64,000 bases of DNA from Haliclona indistincta. Lineage: Eukaryota; Porifera; Demospongiae; Haplosclerida; Chalinidae. The stretch covers positions 11,577,429-11,641,428 of the forward strand of contig OZ024790.1 of NCBI GenBank assembly GCA_964017065.1. Direction: 5' to 3'. The first letter of the stretch is position 1, and each line of letters opens with the position of its first letter. Below, piece by piece: positions 23,901 to 35,030 of this stretch. Below the pieces are notes generated by a model. It saw only the letters and a program-made list of their open reading frames with translations. It was not told the origin of the DNA and did no database searches. Position numbers and translations under genes: made by a program.

Positions 23901-25520
23901 TATTAGCAGCATTTTCTGGTGTTGGTCAGCTGCGAAAAGTAGGTAGCGAAGAAAACAGTCTTAACATCACATGGAGTCCACCAGCCACACCTCATGGGTT
24001 CATTAATCAGTACATTGTTATAGTTGTGAACAATGATACTGAAGTGAGACCAGCTCAACACAGTGAGACCATGACAACATCATCTTATTATCATATCACT
24101 GGGTCAGATATCAGTGAGCTATATATATGTGGTAAAATGAGTACTATTGTGTTCTCTGCAGTATTCGGTGTTCCATACTACATCACTGTTATTCCAATGG
24201 ATGATTGCAATACCACTGGAGACCCTACAAGCACTGTGACCTTCATTAGACAACTCAGTCAGTTGATGCTCAGTCATGCATGGTTCTTGCATTTTCTTTG
24301 TATACAGGTCCTACAGTTGTTGTGATGTTCACTGCTGATCGTTCAAGTGATGGTACTGTGGACGTCATTGTTAGTTGGCAGCCAGTGACCCTGGAGCAAG
24401 CTCGTGGGTTCTTTGTATATCGAGTGATCATCACACCAGTTGTCACTAGTAACAAGAGACAGTCAGTAATCATGAGAACTGTATCTCGTAATGAGACTAG
24501 TGTCGCTGTAAGTGGACTTGTCTCTAGTATAGAGTACACAGTCAATGTGATAGTAGTCAATGAGGATAATATGGCACTAGTAGGACCCACTGGATCACCA
24601 ATAACAGTGTCTGTCGTCCCTTCGTTTGTTAGTGACGATGTCGCTTACGCCGGTGAGTTTTGAGGTGGATAATTTAAGACTATAAGGATTTTGAAATTTC
24701 ACTGCAGCCATTGCTCAATTTTTTAGTACAACTACAATAGCTGGAGTGCTAGTCTTGATTTATCTTCTAGCTGTTTGTGTTGCACCAGTATCTGTGGTTG
24801 CATTGATAAGAAGAAGAAGGTCAAGAAAGAATGGGTAAATAATCTATATAGCTCTGGCTCATTATGTTTTGCTGTTATCACATAGTCTATCTCCTACCTA
24901 TGAAACACCAACTGTTATCGACAATAATGTGGTTCTGGAAGAACAGTGAGTGTACTGGTTTGCTTGCTCTCTTATTAGTTGTGCTGCTTCATGACCTATA
25001 GCTACACTGGTTTATTTAATTTTCTTGCAGTTCACCACCAGTTTATGAATCACTAAATGATGCTATCGCTAATAGACCAAGCATACCAGAGGAAACCTTG
25101 TAAGTGTGAAACATAACAATGCATTATCTGTTGTATATGCATGTATACAGAGAAAATGAGATAATAGAAATGAACGTGTGTGCTGCCTATGGTGTAGCTA
25201 CTAGCATTGACAACAGGTATGTCAGTTAGATATAGTGTATTAGCTACTAGCTGATCTCATGCAGCAATGAGAATCACTTGGATTGCCTGTCCCACAGTGA
25301 GGAAGAGATGGAGATGAGTGAGCACCAAACCACTTCTCAACCACAGCCTCTCGAAACTGACGGCTGTTTGACTAGTGATGGCAATGATCAAACAGCGAGT
25401 GGACCAACTCGAGAAGAATCAAGCTTTAAATATAGCTATGTGACTGTGGTACGAAATCCGATCCAACCAGTCCAAGCCACAAACACACAAATCACTGATG
25501 ATGATCCAGCATACATTTAG
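20957..25520 (+). CDS. Single-pass receptor 2: Ig-like and FN3 ectodomain, tyrosine-motif tail
   Basis: Exons read: 20957-21263 (signal peptide from MASQAAAWLMLLCSYS, then Ig), 21345-21677, 21732-22054, 22100-22450 (Ig, nearly identical to the fourth Ig of receptor 1), 22499-22825 (additional Ig-like), 22883-23197 (FN3), 23247-23525 (FN3), 23592-23855 (FN3), 23910-24113 with 24162-24257 (split FN3), 24308-24652 (FN3), 24708-24834 (TM helix GVLVLIYLLAVCVAPVSVVA then RRRRSRKN), and tail exons 24886-24945 (SPTYETPTV), 25031-25099 (SPPVYESLNDA), 25151-25216 (ENEIIEMNVCAAYG) and 25265-25520 (FKYSYVTV, DDPAYI, stop). I chose the second in-frame ATG because it directly precedes the hydrophobic signal peptide. 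Compared with receptor 1 it has an extra Ig-like and FN3 exon and lacks the YETPF array. Likely a surface recognition or adhesion receptor; ligand unknown. Confidence 0.8.
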
Positions 25521-26122
25521 CTAGAGCACCGTTACACTGCTTTGTTTTATTATGCACTATAATAGCTGCAGTTAATTTTGTCTATGCTATAATTATTGTA
25601 TTGTTATCTCACATTACACATGAAAATGAATGATATAGTTCATAATCTAAGGACTCAGTTCAAATCATGCGGTTTCCACTAGCAACTGTATACCAGGTAT
25701 GACTTGATCAATAACACACATGATGCAGCATCACGTATGGTACCAAATTGTACTGACGGGCTATGGTCTGCTGTACATATAATGTTGGACTCAGATCACC
25801 ATATTGTAGCTATTTAAGCTCTAGAGTGTCTGCACTATGAATTTCATGATAAACCTGTCAATGGACCTTATCCTTGAATTATGTGGATATTGAATGAGTC
25901 TTGCATGCTACATGGTATATATGAGTTCATGCATGTACAAAAATTTGTTTTACTGTTGACATAAATGGTTCTAAAGGACATGCTAATAACTGACTTCTAA
26001 GATGTATGTAGTGACACAATTTATCTTCATGTATGTGTACAACATGTAGTGGTACATATAGTCTTGTCTCAATGTACTTATAGGGCTGCCTGATTACAAA
26101 TTACTTACAAGTTGTATACGAT
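25521..26122. other. Intergenic region between receptors 2 and 3
   Basis: AT-rich, with no exon recognised. It should contain the 3' UTR of receptor 2 and the promoter of receptor 3. Confidence 0.5.
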
Positions 26123-29023
26123 ATGGCAGCACACAACATAGCTATGACTGCTGCTGGTTGGAAGATGCTTCTGATTTTTTCTGGACTACTTGGTGGAGGT
26201 AGGCAAGTTTGATATCCGTGACTGTATGCAACACAGCAATCCTCTGTAGCTAAAGCAGAGAGATGTAGTGCTGCTCATCCAGTTGATACGAGCAATGTGG
26301 ATAGCAGATATGTCTTCTCAATCTCCTCTGGTCGTGCATTGGTCATTTCCTACCAGACCATTCCCTGCAATGGTGAAATAGCTACATGGTCTGCATCTGT
26401 GAAGGGAAAATTTAGACTAAGCTTCCTGGTCTGGGAGCAAAACACCACCTCAATATACAATTTGGTTGGACGGAATGATTTTATAGTCAACAGCAGTGAT
26501 GAAATGACTACTGTAATGGATTTTGAACCACTCCCAACTGATAGAATTGCAGTAAAAGCTGGTCAAGTTGTTGGACTATTTTCTATAGTAGAAGGAACAG
26601 AAGCCGGTGTGACATTTGTCTTGGTATCTGTAACAGCTAATGGAATGCCCCAGAACGTTACTTACTCAGAACGTATCTTAGATGTGACCTCTATCAATAT
26701 TTCCTCAAGTTCAACGACTACTGTTCCAAACATTAGACCATTGATTTCGGCAACAATAGAAGGTAAGAACGGATTATCATAGTTATCATGCACTTAAACA
26801 ATGCTACAGCAAATTCTCGTCCATATATTCCGGTTGTGATCAATGTCACAAAATTAACCTCCACAAACTCAGCTGTCAGCATATTCATCAGAATCGCCAG
26901 AATAGCCGTCACTAGAGAAAGCTATTTCGTCACATACAAAGGAGTGGAAAGAGATGTGCAGGAGAGACAGACTACATCCATCACTGGTCCATTGAATATT
27001 ACAAGCTTAAACTCCACATATTCATTCAATATTACTGGATTGGAAGAAGGCACAACTTACTCATTTTCAGTAACAGCAGTCAATAGTGATGGAAACACAA
27101 CCAGTGGTGTAATGAACTTCACTACTGATCTTCAAGGTATGTGGAATATTTAGAGCAGGAAAAAATAATGGGCACTTTCTCGCTATTATAATTATAAAGG
27201 ACCCGTTAATTGTTCCAGTATCAATGTTTTATCACGTCAAGTTACACTAGAATGGTCTCCTCCGTCTTCTTTGTCAGAAACATTCAGATATAATCTAACT
27301 TGTAATCGTGTCATCACTACTGTCACTCTTAACACCACTGTCACTATCACTACTATACCGTACACAAACTACACCTGCACTTTGACAGCACAGACCACAG
27401 TTGGCACCATTATTATCAGCACTCCTACAACATGTAACTTCGAGTCTTCACAAGACAGTGAGCTGTACATTTGTCAACTTATAAAACTCAATATTTCTCT
27501 TTTCATGCAGTCCCAGATGGTCCTCCTCAAAATTTTCGTATCGTGACCAGTATGACATCTGTTATACTGCAATGGCAGCCACCAGCACAACCCAATGGTA
27601 TCATCACTGCATACAAGATCACAGCAATGAACACTCTGTTTGTTATAATTAAAAGCTCAATCACAAGCTATAAATTTTGTGGTCTTCAACCCAATGAGCT
27701 AGTGAGCTACACCATCAGTGCCATCACTGTGGCTGGTGAGGGACCTACAACTGTGGTTTTCATAGCAAGAACACAAAATGAAAGTTAGTTTGCTGCAAGA
27801 ATAATTATTGATGGGTTCTGTTTTTTTCCGCAGTGTTTTCAGGTGTTGACCAACTAAGGATACTAGGTAATGAGCAGGAACACCCTCTTAACATCACATG
27901 GAGTCCACCAGTCACACCTCATGGCTTCCTCATCACTAAGTACAATGTTATAGCTAGCAATGAAAACGGTTCAACTTACCTCAACGAGACCACTACAGCA
28001 ACATATTATATCATCAATTTGAATCTTGGTGAGTTAGCACAATAATGCTGATGCAACTAGAACTATATACCCCACAGTATTTGATGAGCAATACAACGTC
28101 ACTGTTATTCCACTGGATGATTGTAATACTTATGGAGATCCTGCGAGCATCAAGATCATGGTTTCGAATAGACAGCAATCGAGTAGGAGAATTAATACTA
28201 ATCTACAATACTTTCTTATTGTTTGTATTCAGCATTTATTCTCTTACTGATTGGAGCAGTATCAGGTTGTGTTGCTCTAGGATTGCTTGTGATTATTAGT
28301 GTTTTTGTTGCACTGGGAATAAGAAGAAGCTCAAGATCAGTAAAAAAGACACAGTAAGCAATCTCCTAGCCCATGAATATCATGATGTACATATTGCAGC
28401 TCGCAAGTACCACCGGTCACCAATAGAACGGTTCTGCATAGTATACAAAATGGGCAAGAGCCAAGACAGAATTTGTAAGTATGCATGCTTGTACACAGTT
28501 CAGCCATAACAATAATAATGCTTTTTTAATAAGTGGAGATGATATGGTGACAACTGAATGTGCTGCTTACGATGACAGGTACCATTGGTTACTATATACA
28601 CCAAGTTCACTAGCTTGTGAAATGCACTGTTTGCTTGCAGCCCACCCTCAGCTGTTTATGAATCAGTGAATGAGGCTCTTACTAGCAGTCAAGGGTCACC
28701 AGTGTAAGTGATTTTGTTCCACTCATTCACAAAATTTGTTGTTATTTTCCTGTACAGAGACAATGGAATAGAGATGATTCAATGTCCTGCTTATGTTGCT
28801 AACTATATAGACAACAGGTAATGTATTCATTTGACTTGCAGCTCAAGGCATCATCGTAACAATTTTGATTTCATGCAGTGCTGAGATCGATATGACTACC
28901 TGTGTTGCCTATCAGACTACAGCAAGTATGGCCACTACTGTACGATTGGAGAGCATGGACTCATCTCAAGCAGACAGACTCACACAACAAACCACTAATG
29001 ATGGCGAACCTTTGTACATCTAG
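26123..29023 (+). CDS. Single-pass receptor 3: unique N-terminal domain, FN3 repeats, tyrosine-motif tail
   Basis: Exons read: 26123-26198 (signal peptide from MAAHNIAMTAAGWKMLLIF), 26259-26762 (a domain of about 165 residues unlike Ig, with SGRALVISYQTIPCNGEIATW), 26810-27136, 27200-27457, 27511-27783, 27834-28028 with 28078-28182 (four FN3 domains), 28233-28353 (TM helix FILLLIGAVSGCVALGLLVI, then RRSSRSVKK), and tail exons 28400-28474, 28534-28578 (TTECAAYDD), 28641-28703 (SPPSAVYESVNEA), 28758-28817 (IEMIQCPAY) and 28879-29023 (TTCVAYQTTAS, EPLYI, stop). It lacks the Ig domains of its two neighbours. The last three exons and the DNA after them recur at 47.8 and 54.7 kb. Function is inferred only from architecture: a surface receptor with tyrosine docking sites. 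Confidence 0.78.
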
Positions 29024-29412
29024 CTATCATGTGTGACTATTAGTGCTAGTATTATTAGCGGGTAAAGAATTTAGTGTTGACATCACAATTGCTACACCCA
29101 AAATTGTATTGCACCGTTTGGAGATTTTCTAAATTTGCCGAATCTGCCGGCTTCTCAATTTATAATTGCTCATGTACTCATCATTAGATTAATTTTTTGT
29201 TAATAATTTGGCAGTGCCAATACTATGGTTGCTATGGTTACCGCTGTGATTCAAGGTATTTTGAAATTCGCATATGTGTCTATATAAAAATTAATGTTAT
29301 CAACATGAAAAAATGTCATAAATCAGATAATAAATTTTCGAGCATCTTAACTGTAAAAAGACATAATAACTAAAAAAAGATTAGTATTATACAAAAATAA
29401 CTTTAAAATGGA

Positions 29413-29715
29413 CTAATTGTTCACTGTCACTTCAAGCATTCCCTCATTTGTGATGGAGTAGCTGCAAAAGAAAATAATTATAACATCAATCAGTTGATAG
29501 TTGTTAAAAAATGACAATTATTTTGAAGGGTACACAAACAACTGCTACGGCAGGCTCGTAAAAGGTTGATGGTTTTTTGTGGGAACAATTATCAAGCCTT
29601 TTATGATCACCTAACTGAATCTGGCGACATCTCAAGTGACTGATAATGGCTGGCTTTATCTTAGCGTTTCCTTTGCTGTGACGTCCTCGGCCAGTAATGA
29701 CATAGACACAGGGGC
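29413..29715 (-). pseudogene. N4BP2: N4BP2 fragment: last two exons (Smr C-terminal half) only
   Basis: Exon 29715-29616 encodes YVITGRGRHSKGNAKIKPAI, the conserved core of the Smr nuclease-like domain, and exon 29461-29413 encodes the C-terminal ITNEGMLEVTVNN and a stop. Both are nearly identical to the last two exons of the full gene at 55.4-62.8 kb. All upstream exons are absent, so it cannot encode N4BP2 by itself. A cysteine replaces serine in SHLRSRQ. Confidence 0.85.
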
Positions 29716-29806
29716 CTGGAAGGTAGGGGGAGGAGAGAGGGAGGACTGAGGAGGAGAGAGGGAGAGAGAGAGGGAGGGAGAGAGGGAGGAGAGAGAGAGG
29801 GGAGAG
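29716..29806. repeat. Purine-rich simple repeat, about 90 bp
   Basis: GGGAGAGAG-type tract in the intron of the N4BP2 fragment. The matching tracts are about 185 bp at 55696-55880 and about 420 bp at 48945-49368. Confidence 0.9.
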
Positions 29807-29840
29807 ATTATAATCAAGTTTTGTGCAAATCTGTGTAAAA

Positions 29841-30072
29841 TAACAAGAAACAAGCATGGAATGGTAACACGATTGACTTACTAACAGACCATAGATCTCT
29901 ACATCAGTGGCTGCTGTGGCCTATGGCCTGACTATAGCTAGTTCAGCAAGTTGCTGTTGACTGCTGACACCTGACTTGCATTCAGCTTGCCGGTGACAAA
30001 ATATTAATCTTATGTACAGCCACTGATCATAGCAAGTCAATCGTGTTACCATTTCATGCTTGTTCCTTGTTA
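29841..30072. repeat. Foldback MITE
   Basis: TAACAAGAAACAAGCATG and ATGGTAACACGATTGACTT at 29841-29880 are inverted at about 30030-30072; the pairing also includes CATCAGTGGCTG near the middle. It marks the end of similarity to the other N4BP2 copies. Confidence 0.75.
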
Positions 30073-30604
30073 GTTTACATTGTGGACCAGTGGTAGATTT
30101 CACAACCCTACATACTTTTGATTTCGATAGAAATCTTTTTAATTTTCTTGTTTGTGAAATTGTGTCCTTTTTACTTTTTTAGTGAAGTGTATCATGCACA
30201 TACTGAGCCGTCTTTGTTTCCACCATTGGTTTAGTTTTCCTGTTGTTGATGGCTTTTCTTTATTATTAACAATTTTAAACTTGTAACTAAAATATTTGTT
30301 ATGCCGTACATATCAGCTCGACTACGCATGCATGCAGAACATACGAGCCCCGCCCACACTTGTTTGTACGGCGGTTATAATTATCTGGCTAGTCAGGCGT
30401 GACTAGCATACGAGCTTACCGTCCTTCGAAGACTCCAGACAAATATGTGTTCTCCGTTATCCATACGGCGCGGATCGAGATACTCAAGCTAGTGCTTGGT
30501 CACGTGCGCTAACCACTGCTTGGTCACGTGCGTATAGCGCAATCACAATAATGGCGTCTAACACTTACAGTAGCTGACAATGGATCACGATCGAGAAATC
30601 GCGG
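30073..30604. other. Gene-free stretch
   Basis: No exon recognised on either strand. Confidence 0.4.
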
Positions 30605-32720
30605 AATTTATATGGCCGTTTCGCTAAAACATATTTCGACAGGCACTTGCCAGGAGAATTTCACGACTGTTCGTGGGTGTTTTTGTCTCGGCACTGCTCG
30701 CGTAAAGGCACTAGGCGCGCTAAAGAAAGAAGAAGAAAACTGACGAAGATGACGAAACTCGATTTTCACTGTTTCGAGGTTCGTCACTTTAGTAGTTAGG
30801 TGGCTTAGCAAAATTGTGGGGACGAAGCGGATAAAAGCACCAAACTTTCAGGATATTATCTATAGGCCTTATGAAGTAGTTTTAAGATGGGAGCCAACAG
30901 ATCTTTTCTATTTTACCAGAGAAATTAATAGTAGAAGTTTGACCACAATTAATGAATATTCATTGAAAATGTAAGTGAATACAATTAAAATGTTTTGAAT
31001 GTCATTAAAACATACATGAACAAGTAGTGAATTTGATTAATTGTACATGTACATGAATTGTTAATAAACTTCCAATTAGACTTCTGACAGCTAAATCTAT
31101 GTTAGAATTCATTCAATGGCTTTATAATGCATGCCCTAGCCAGTGACAATAGATTTGGTAATCCAACTTGGACAGACTTGGTTAAATTCCAGCTCAATCA
31201 TAGCAAGCGAGCACAAGAAAGACCTATACTGGGGAAGGATTGCACCGGCTGTAGCAGCTCAATACTCCCCTAGTATTACTACACTGATGAGGTTTGGTCA
31301 TCTAACCTGCAGTAAGATGTCAGTGCAGTAAGTCTTTCTTGTGACTATTTTTGTCTATGGCATAGTTATGCTTGTTGCTATAGAGCTGTTTGTAACAAAA
31401 TGGAGAGATTGCTATCACCACAAAGTAGTGCCGGCCCAAGTTTAAAGTTAGTCTCTATTGATTAGTTTTATGACTATAACTATCCAGTTATTGACCTTTG
31501 TCTGATACTAACAATTAGAATGGAATTGAAAGAGTTTCTGCATAGTACAACTTTATCTGCTGTTGTACTGCCCATATAGCTTTTACTCATACGTGCGTGT
31601 GGAGCTGTAACTAGTAATTCATTAGTTCTATATAACTTTGGAGCATGTTCACTCCAGGATTAGTACTGTGATTAAAATTAATTTCAATGTAATCAGTCTT
31701 CATGAAAGTTCAATATTATGTACAACTGCTTAGTTTTAAAGTCTACAAGCTCTACAAACAATCTCTCTTGCTTCTGCTTCTAAACTGAGACTATACATAG
31801 ACTTTCTAACTATAGCTCGCTAAGGTATGTCTCTCAGGTTCTATGTAAAGCGATTCTGTATGATAAGTACAAGTCCTTTAGATAAAGAACTACCTTGTGG
31901 TGATAGCAATCTCTCCATTATGTTACAAACAGCTCTATAATAACAAGCATAATTATGCCATAGACAAAAAGTCACAAGAAAGACTTACTGCACTGACATC
32001 TTACTGCAGGTTAGATGACCAAACCTCATCAGTGTAGTAATACTAGGGGAGTATTGAGCTGCTACAGCCGGTGCAATCCTTCCCCAGTATAGGTCTTTCT
32101 TGTGCTCGCTTGCTATGATTGAGCTGGAATTTAACCAAGTCTGTCCAAGTTGGATTACCAAATCTATTGTCACTGGCTAGGGCATGCATTATAAAGCCAT
32201 TGAATGAATTCTAACATAGATTTAGCTGTCAGAAGTCTAATTGGAAGTTTATTAACAATTCATGTACATGTACAATTAATCAAATTCACTACTTGTTCAT
32301 GTATGTTTTAATGATATTCAAAACATTTTAATTGTATTCACTTACATTTTTCGATGAATATTCATTAATTGTGGTCAAACTTCTACTATTAATTTCTCTG
32401 GTAAAATAGAAAAGATCTGTTGGCTCCCATCTTAAAACTACTTCATAAGGCCTATAGATAATATCCTGAAAGTTTGGTGCTTTTATCCACTTCGTCCCCA
32501 AATCAGCAAATTTGGCTGTTAATATAAGCCACCTCACTATAGTAACAGTTTCGAGCAATCTCCTTACTACTGTAAGATGGGGCAACGCTAGATAGCAGGC
32601 TAAGTGTCTTTGGACGTATAAAATTCATCACCAGGCGAAATATCAGCGTTTGAACGCTAATACATTGTATGTAGCCGCTATCTTGTTTTTTCCATTCAAC
32701 CCCTACAGGCTACATCTATG
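30605..32720. mobile_element. Transposon-derived repeat interrupted by a foldback element
   Basis: The outer parts, 30616-30798 and 32546-32710, match the contiguous element at about 2065-2440. Between them is a foldback element (30799-32545) with arms of about 600 bp (about 30799-31420 and 31895-32545) and an unpaired centre of about 470 bp. Its ends read TAGTTAGGTGGCTTA and, inverted, TAGTGAGGTGGCTTA. Flanking TAG on both sides looks like a 3-bp target duplication. The same 62-codon open frame (MTIDLVIQLGQTWL...) occurs once in each arm, at 31143-31331 on the plus strand and 31985-32173 on the minus strand. It resembles no transposase I recognise, so the element is probably non-autonomous. 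Confidence 0.85.
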
Positions 32721-35030
32721 GTGGATTCTTCTTATCCCGTACTGTAATATTTTATGTGTTAGACGCCATTAATTTTTTTTCTCCTTTGTCGATATCATAT
32801 TAAGGCCGGGAAAAGTACAATAAAAATAAAACACATAAAAGGCAGTACTGTCCCGTACTGTAATATCGTATTGTTACTCGTGCGTGTTTTCATTCTGCAG
32901 TCGCCACTAAAAAACTAAAACTTTGCGGACAGATACAATGTAGCACATAGATAAAGTTCCAGTACGCCGCTGTTGTTTTTGTTGTAGTAGGTTCTTCCGC
33001 TGTCGAAAACCAAGAAATGTGTTCGGAATTACCCCGTCTTATCCCGATCAAGCTGTCGTGAGTAATTATTGTTATCAATTTTGGTGTACAAACATGTGTA
33101 CAAATATTGTTTTTCTGTATCACGTGACAATCTTATTATCTTGCACGTGTTCTGGTATAAATTATGTTCTCATTTCATTTTGAGATCTCCTGACCTCAAA
33201 GCATTGATGTAGTAGCATGATAATTATTGTCTGATAACGTGACCGATCACTGCCGGCTGCTGCTGCTGTCATAGCTACCTGACCGCTCGTGATCAGGGCT
33301 AGCTGATACTGCAGGACCAGATCATGGCGAATACAATGCTACTGGTCTCTCTAATAGTGAGTTGCAGTAGTTAGTGTGGTGATCTCGTGTGCGAGTTCGC
33401 TCCGGCGCATTCCGTTTAAATGTTTTGTGGAAATAGGTCATCTCCCTCTCGCGCTTGTTTTTTTCCTGTACATATACTGTTCTGTTTATGGTTGTGCGGC
33501 ACACCAATGTGCTTTTCAGTAGTTGCATGGCTCTAACGCCATGTACTGCAGTAATACAGCAGTAGCTAGTAGTCCAGAGGGTTATATGCATAATATTGTA
33601 GTAACGTGAACAGAGAACCCGACAAGAGAGGAATTCACTGGTACGTGTGTATCAAAATTCTATTTTTCAAATCACAATCACAACACACAGTATTTAAACA
33701 GAGAGAGGGTCTGTGTACTGTTTGTCCACTCTATTATAGTCATGTTTTATTTTATCATAATAATATTATTATTGGACAGTGCAACATTCAAAAATTAAGA
33801 ATACTCAGCTTATTTTCATGATAGTATTGCAGTGCATAGTTTGAAAAACAGAAAGTACCACCAATTTAGCAAAGAAGTTTGCTTATAATTATTATGACCT
33901 CCAAACAATCACTAGACCACACCCTCTTTAGAATGCAAGGCTGAAATGGAAGGTGTGGTCTGAGAGATAGATAGGGTTCTTGAGCTTATTGTGCCTGGGA
34001 ATTTCCGTGTGCTTATGTCAAGTAATTGGTTAGTTCAGACCAACAACCATGTATAATCACATAGAGCTGAGGTCAATGAGGCAGCTTGCAAGTCCAATCA
34101 AGTCTAAACATGCAAGTCCCCCAAAAATTATTACCTGCGTCACACATTTTGTGTACTCTCACTCCTCCTCCTGTCATACATTAATGTGTATTCACTCCAC
34201 TCTGTGTGCTACCACCCCACCCTTGTACTGACTGGATGTGTCCCATGATCATCATCTACTATTGTTAAGGTGACACCGATACCTGCAGTAAGAGGCACAC
34301 TGTTGGTCCTCCTGCGAGTTCCTCAGGAGGTTCAAGGTCAGTTGTGCAAAGTGCCTGTCTACTACAATGGATCCGGCTAAATTGCTATAATATTTTTCTC
34401 TACAAAATCAGAATGATCCTACTTAAATTTTATTTTTATCTTTACCTACTCAGTTGCATTCCTATTATTAAAACTCTTGACCACATTATGATAATAGATA
34501 TGACAGCTTGTAGGACACACACACACACGCACGCGCACACACACACACACACGCACACGCACGCACGCACGCGCGCACACGCACGCACACACATGTCACT
34601 TGTTTTATTTGCTGCAAAGTGGTATGCAGGCCATGTACACCCCATACAGTTGGTTTTTCTTTAAAAATCAAGTACTAAGAATAAGATAAACATTCTGACA
34701 CTCATCTCAAACATGAAATATCGGGGGACAAACAGTACCATACACAGAGATTTTAGCTGGTGATAGTATGATAGTTTATTCAGCTTAGAATTAAGATACA
34801 GAATTTAGAAAATATTCTGAAATGTACATTTGTCAAACTGATACAAAACATGAAGAATGGAATTTTTGAACTGCTAGTTTCGAAATGAAAATCGAGTGGA
34901 CAAACAGTACATACTGTTTTCCATAGCATAATGCCTGTCTAATGAATAATTTTGTTGTGTTTCTGACCAGTGTCAACTTTTGATGTTGTTAAAATTGGTT
35001 TTCTCTCGTTTTTCGGCATAGATCACAGCA
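32721..35030. other. Intergenic region upstream of the adhesion GPCR
   Basis: No exon with a recognisable product. It holds a short hairpin, AGACCACACC..GGTGTGGTCT, at 33914-33961 and an (AC)n/(ACGC)n microsatellite at 34517-34592 that generates spurious His/Thr- and Cys/Val-repeat frames. Immediately before the GPCR start it should contain its promoter. Confidence 0.45.

Larger units (their letters stand above)
28641..29829. repeat. Segmental duplication copy 1: receptor tail exons plus N4BP2 3' end
   Basis: This segment is highly similar to 47802-49377 and 54661-55900. Each copy contains three receptor tail exons, about 350 bp of 3' flank, and the last two exons of N4BP2 on the minus strand separated by a purine-rich intron. 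Here the match stops at about 29829, just before a foldback MITE; at the other two sites it continues into more N4BP2 exons. Confidence 0.88.

Noticed and set aside
31143..32173. Two identical 62-codon frames on opposite strands as a gene pair
   Set aside because: They are the same stretch in the two arms of a foldback element, with no recognised domain.
33322..33591. 89-codon minus frame
   Set aside because: No domain, no splice context and no neighbouring exons.
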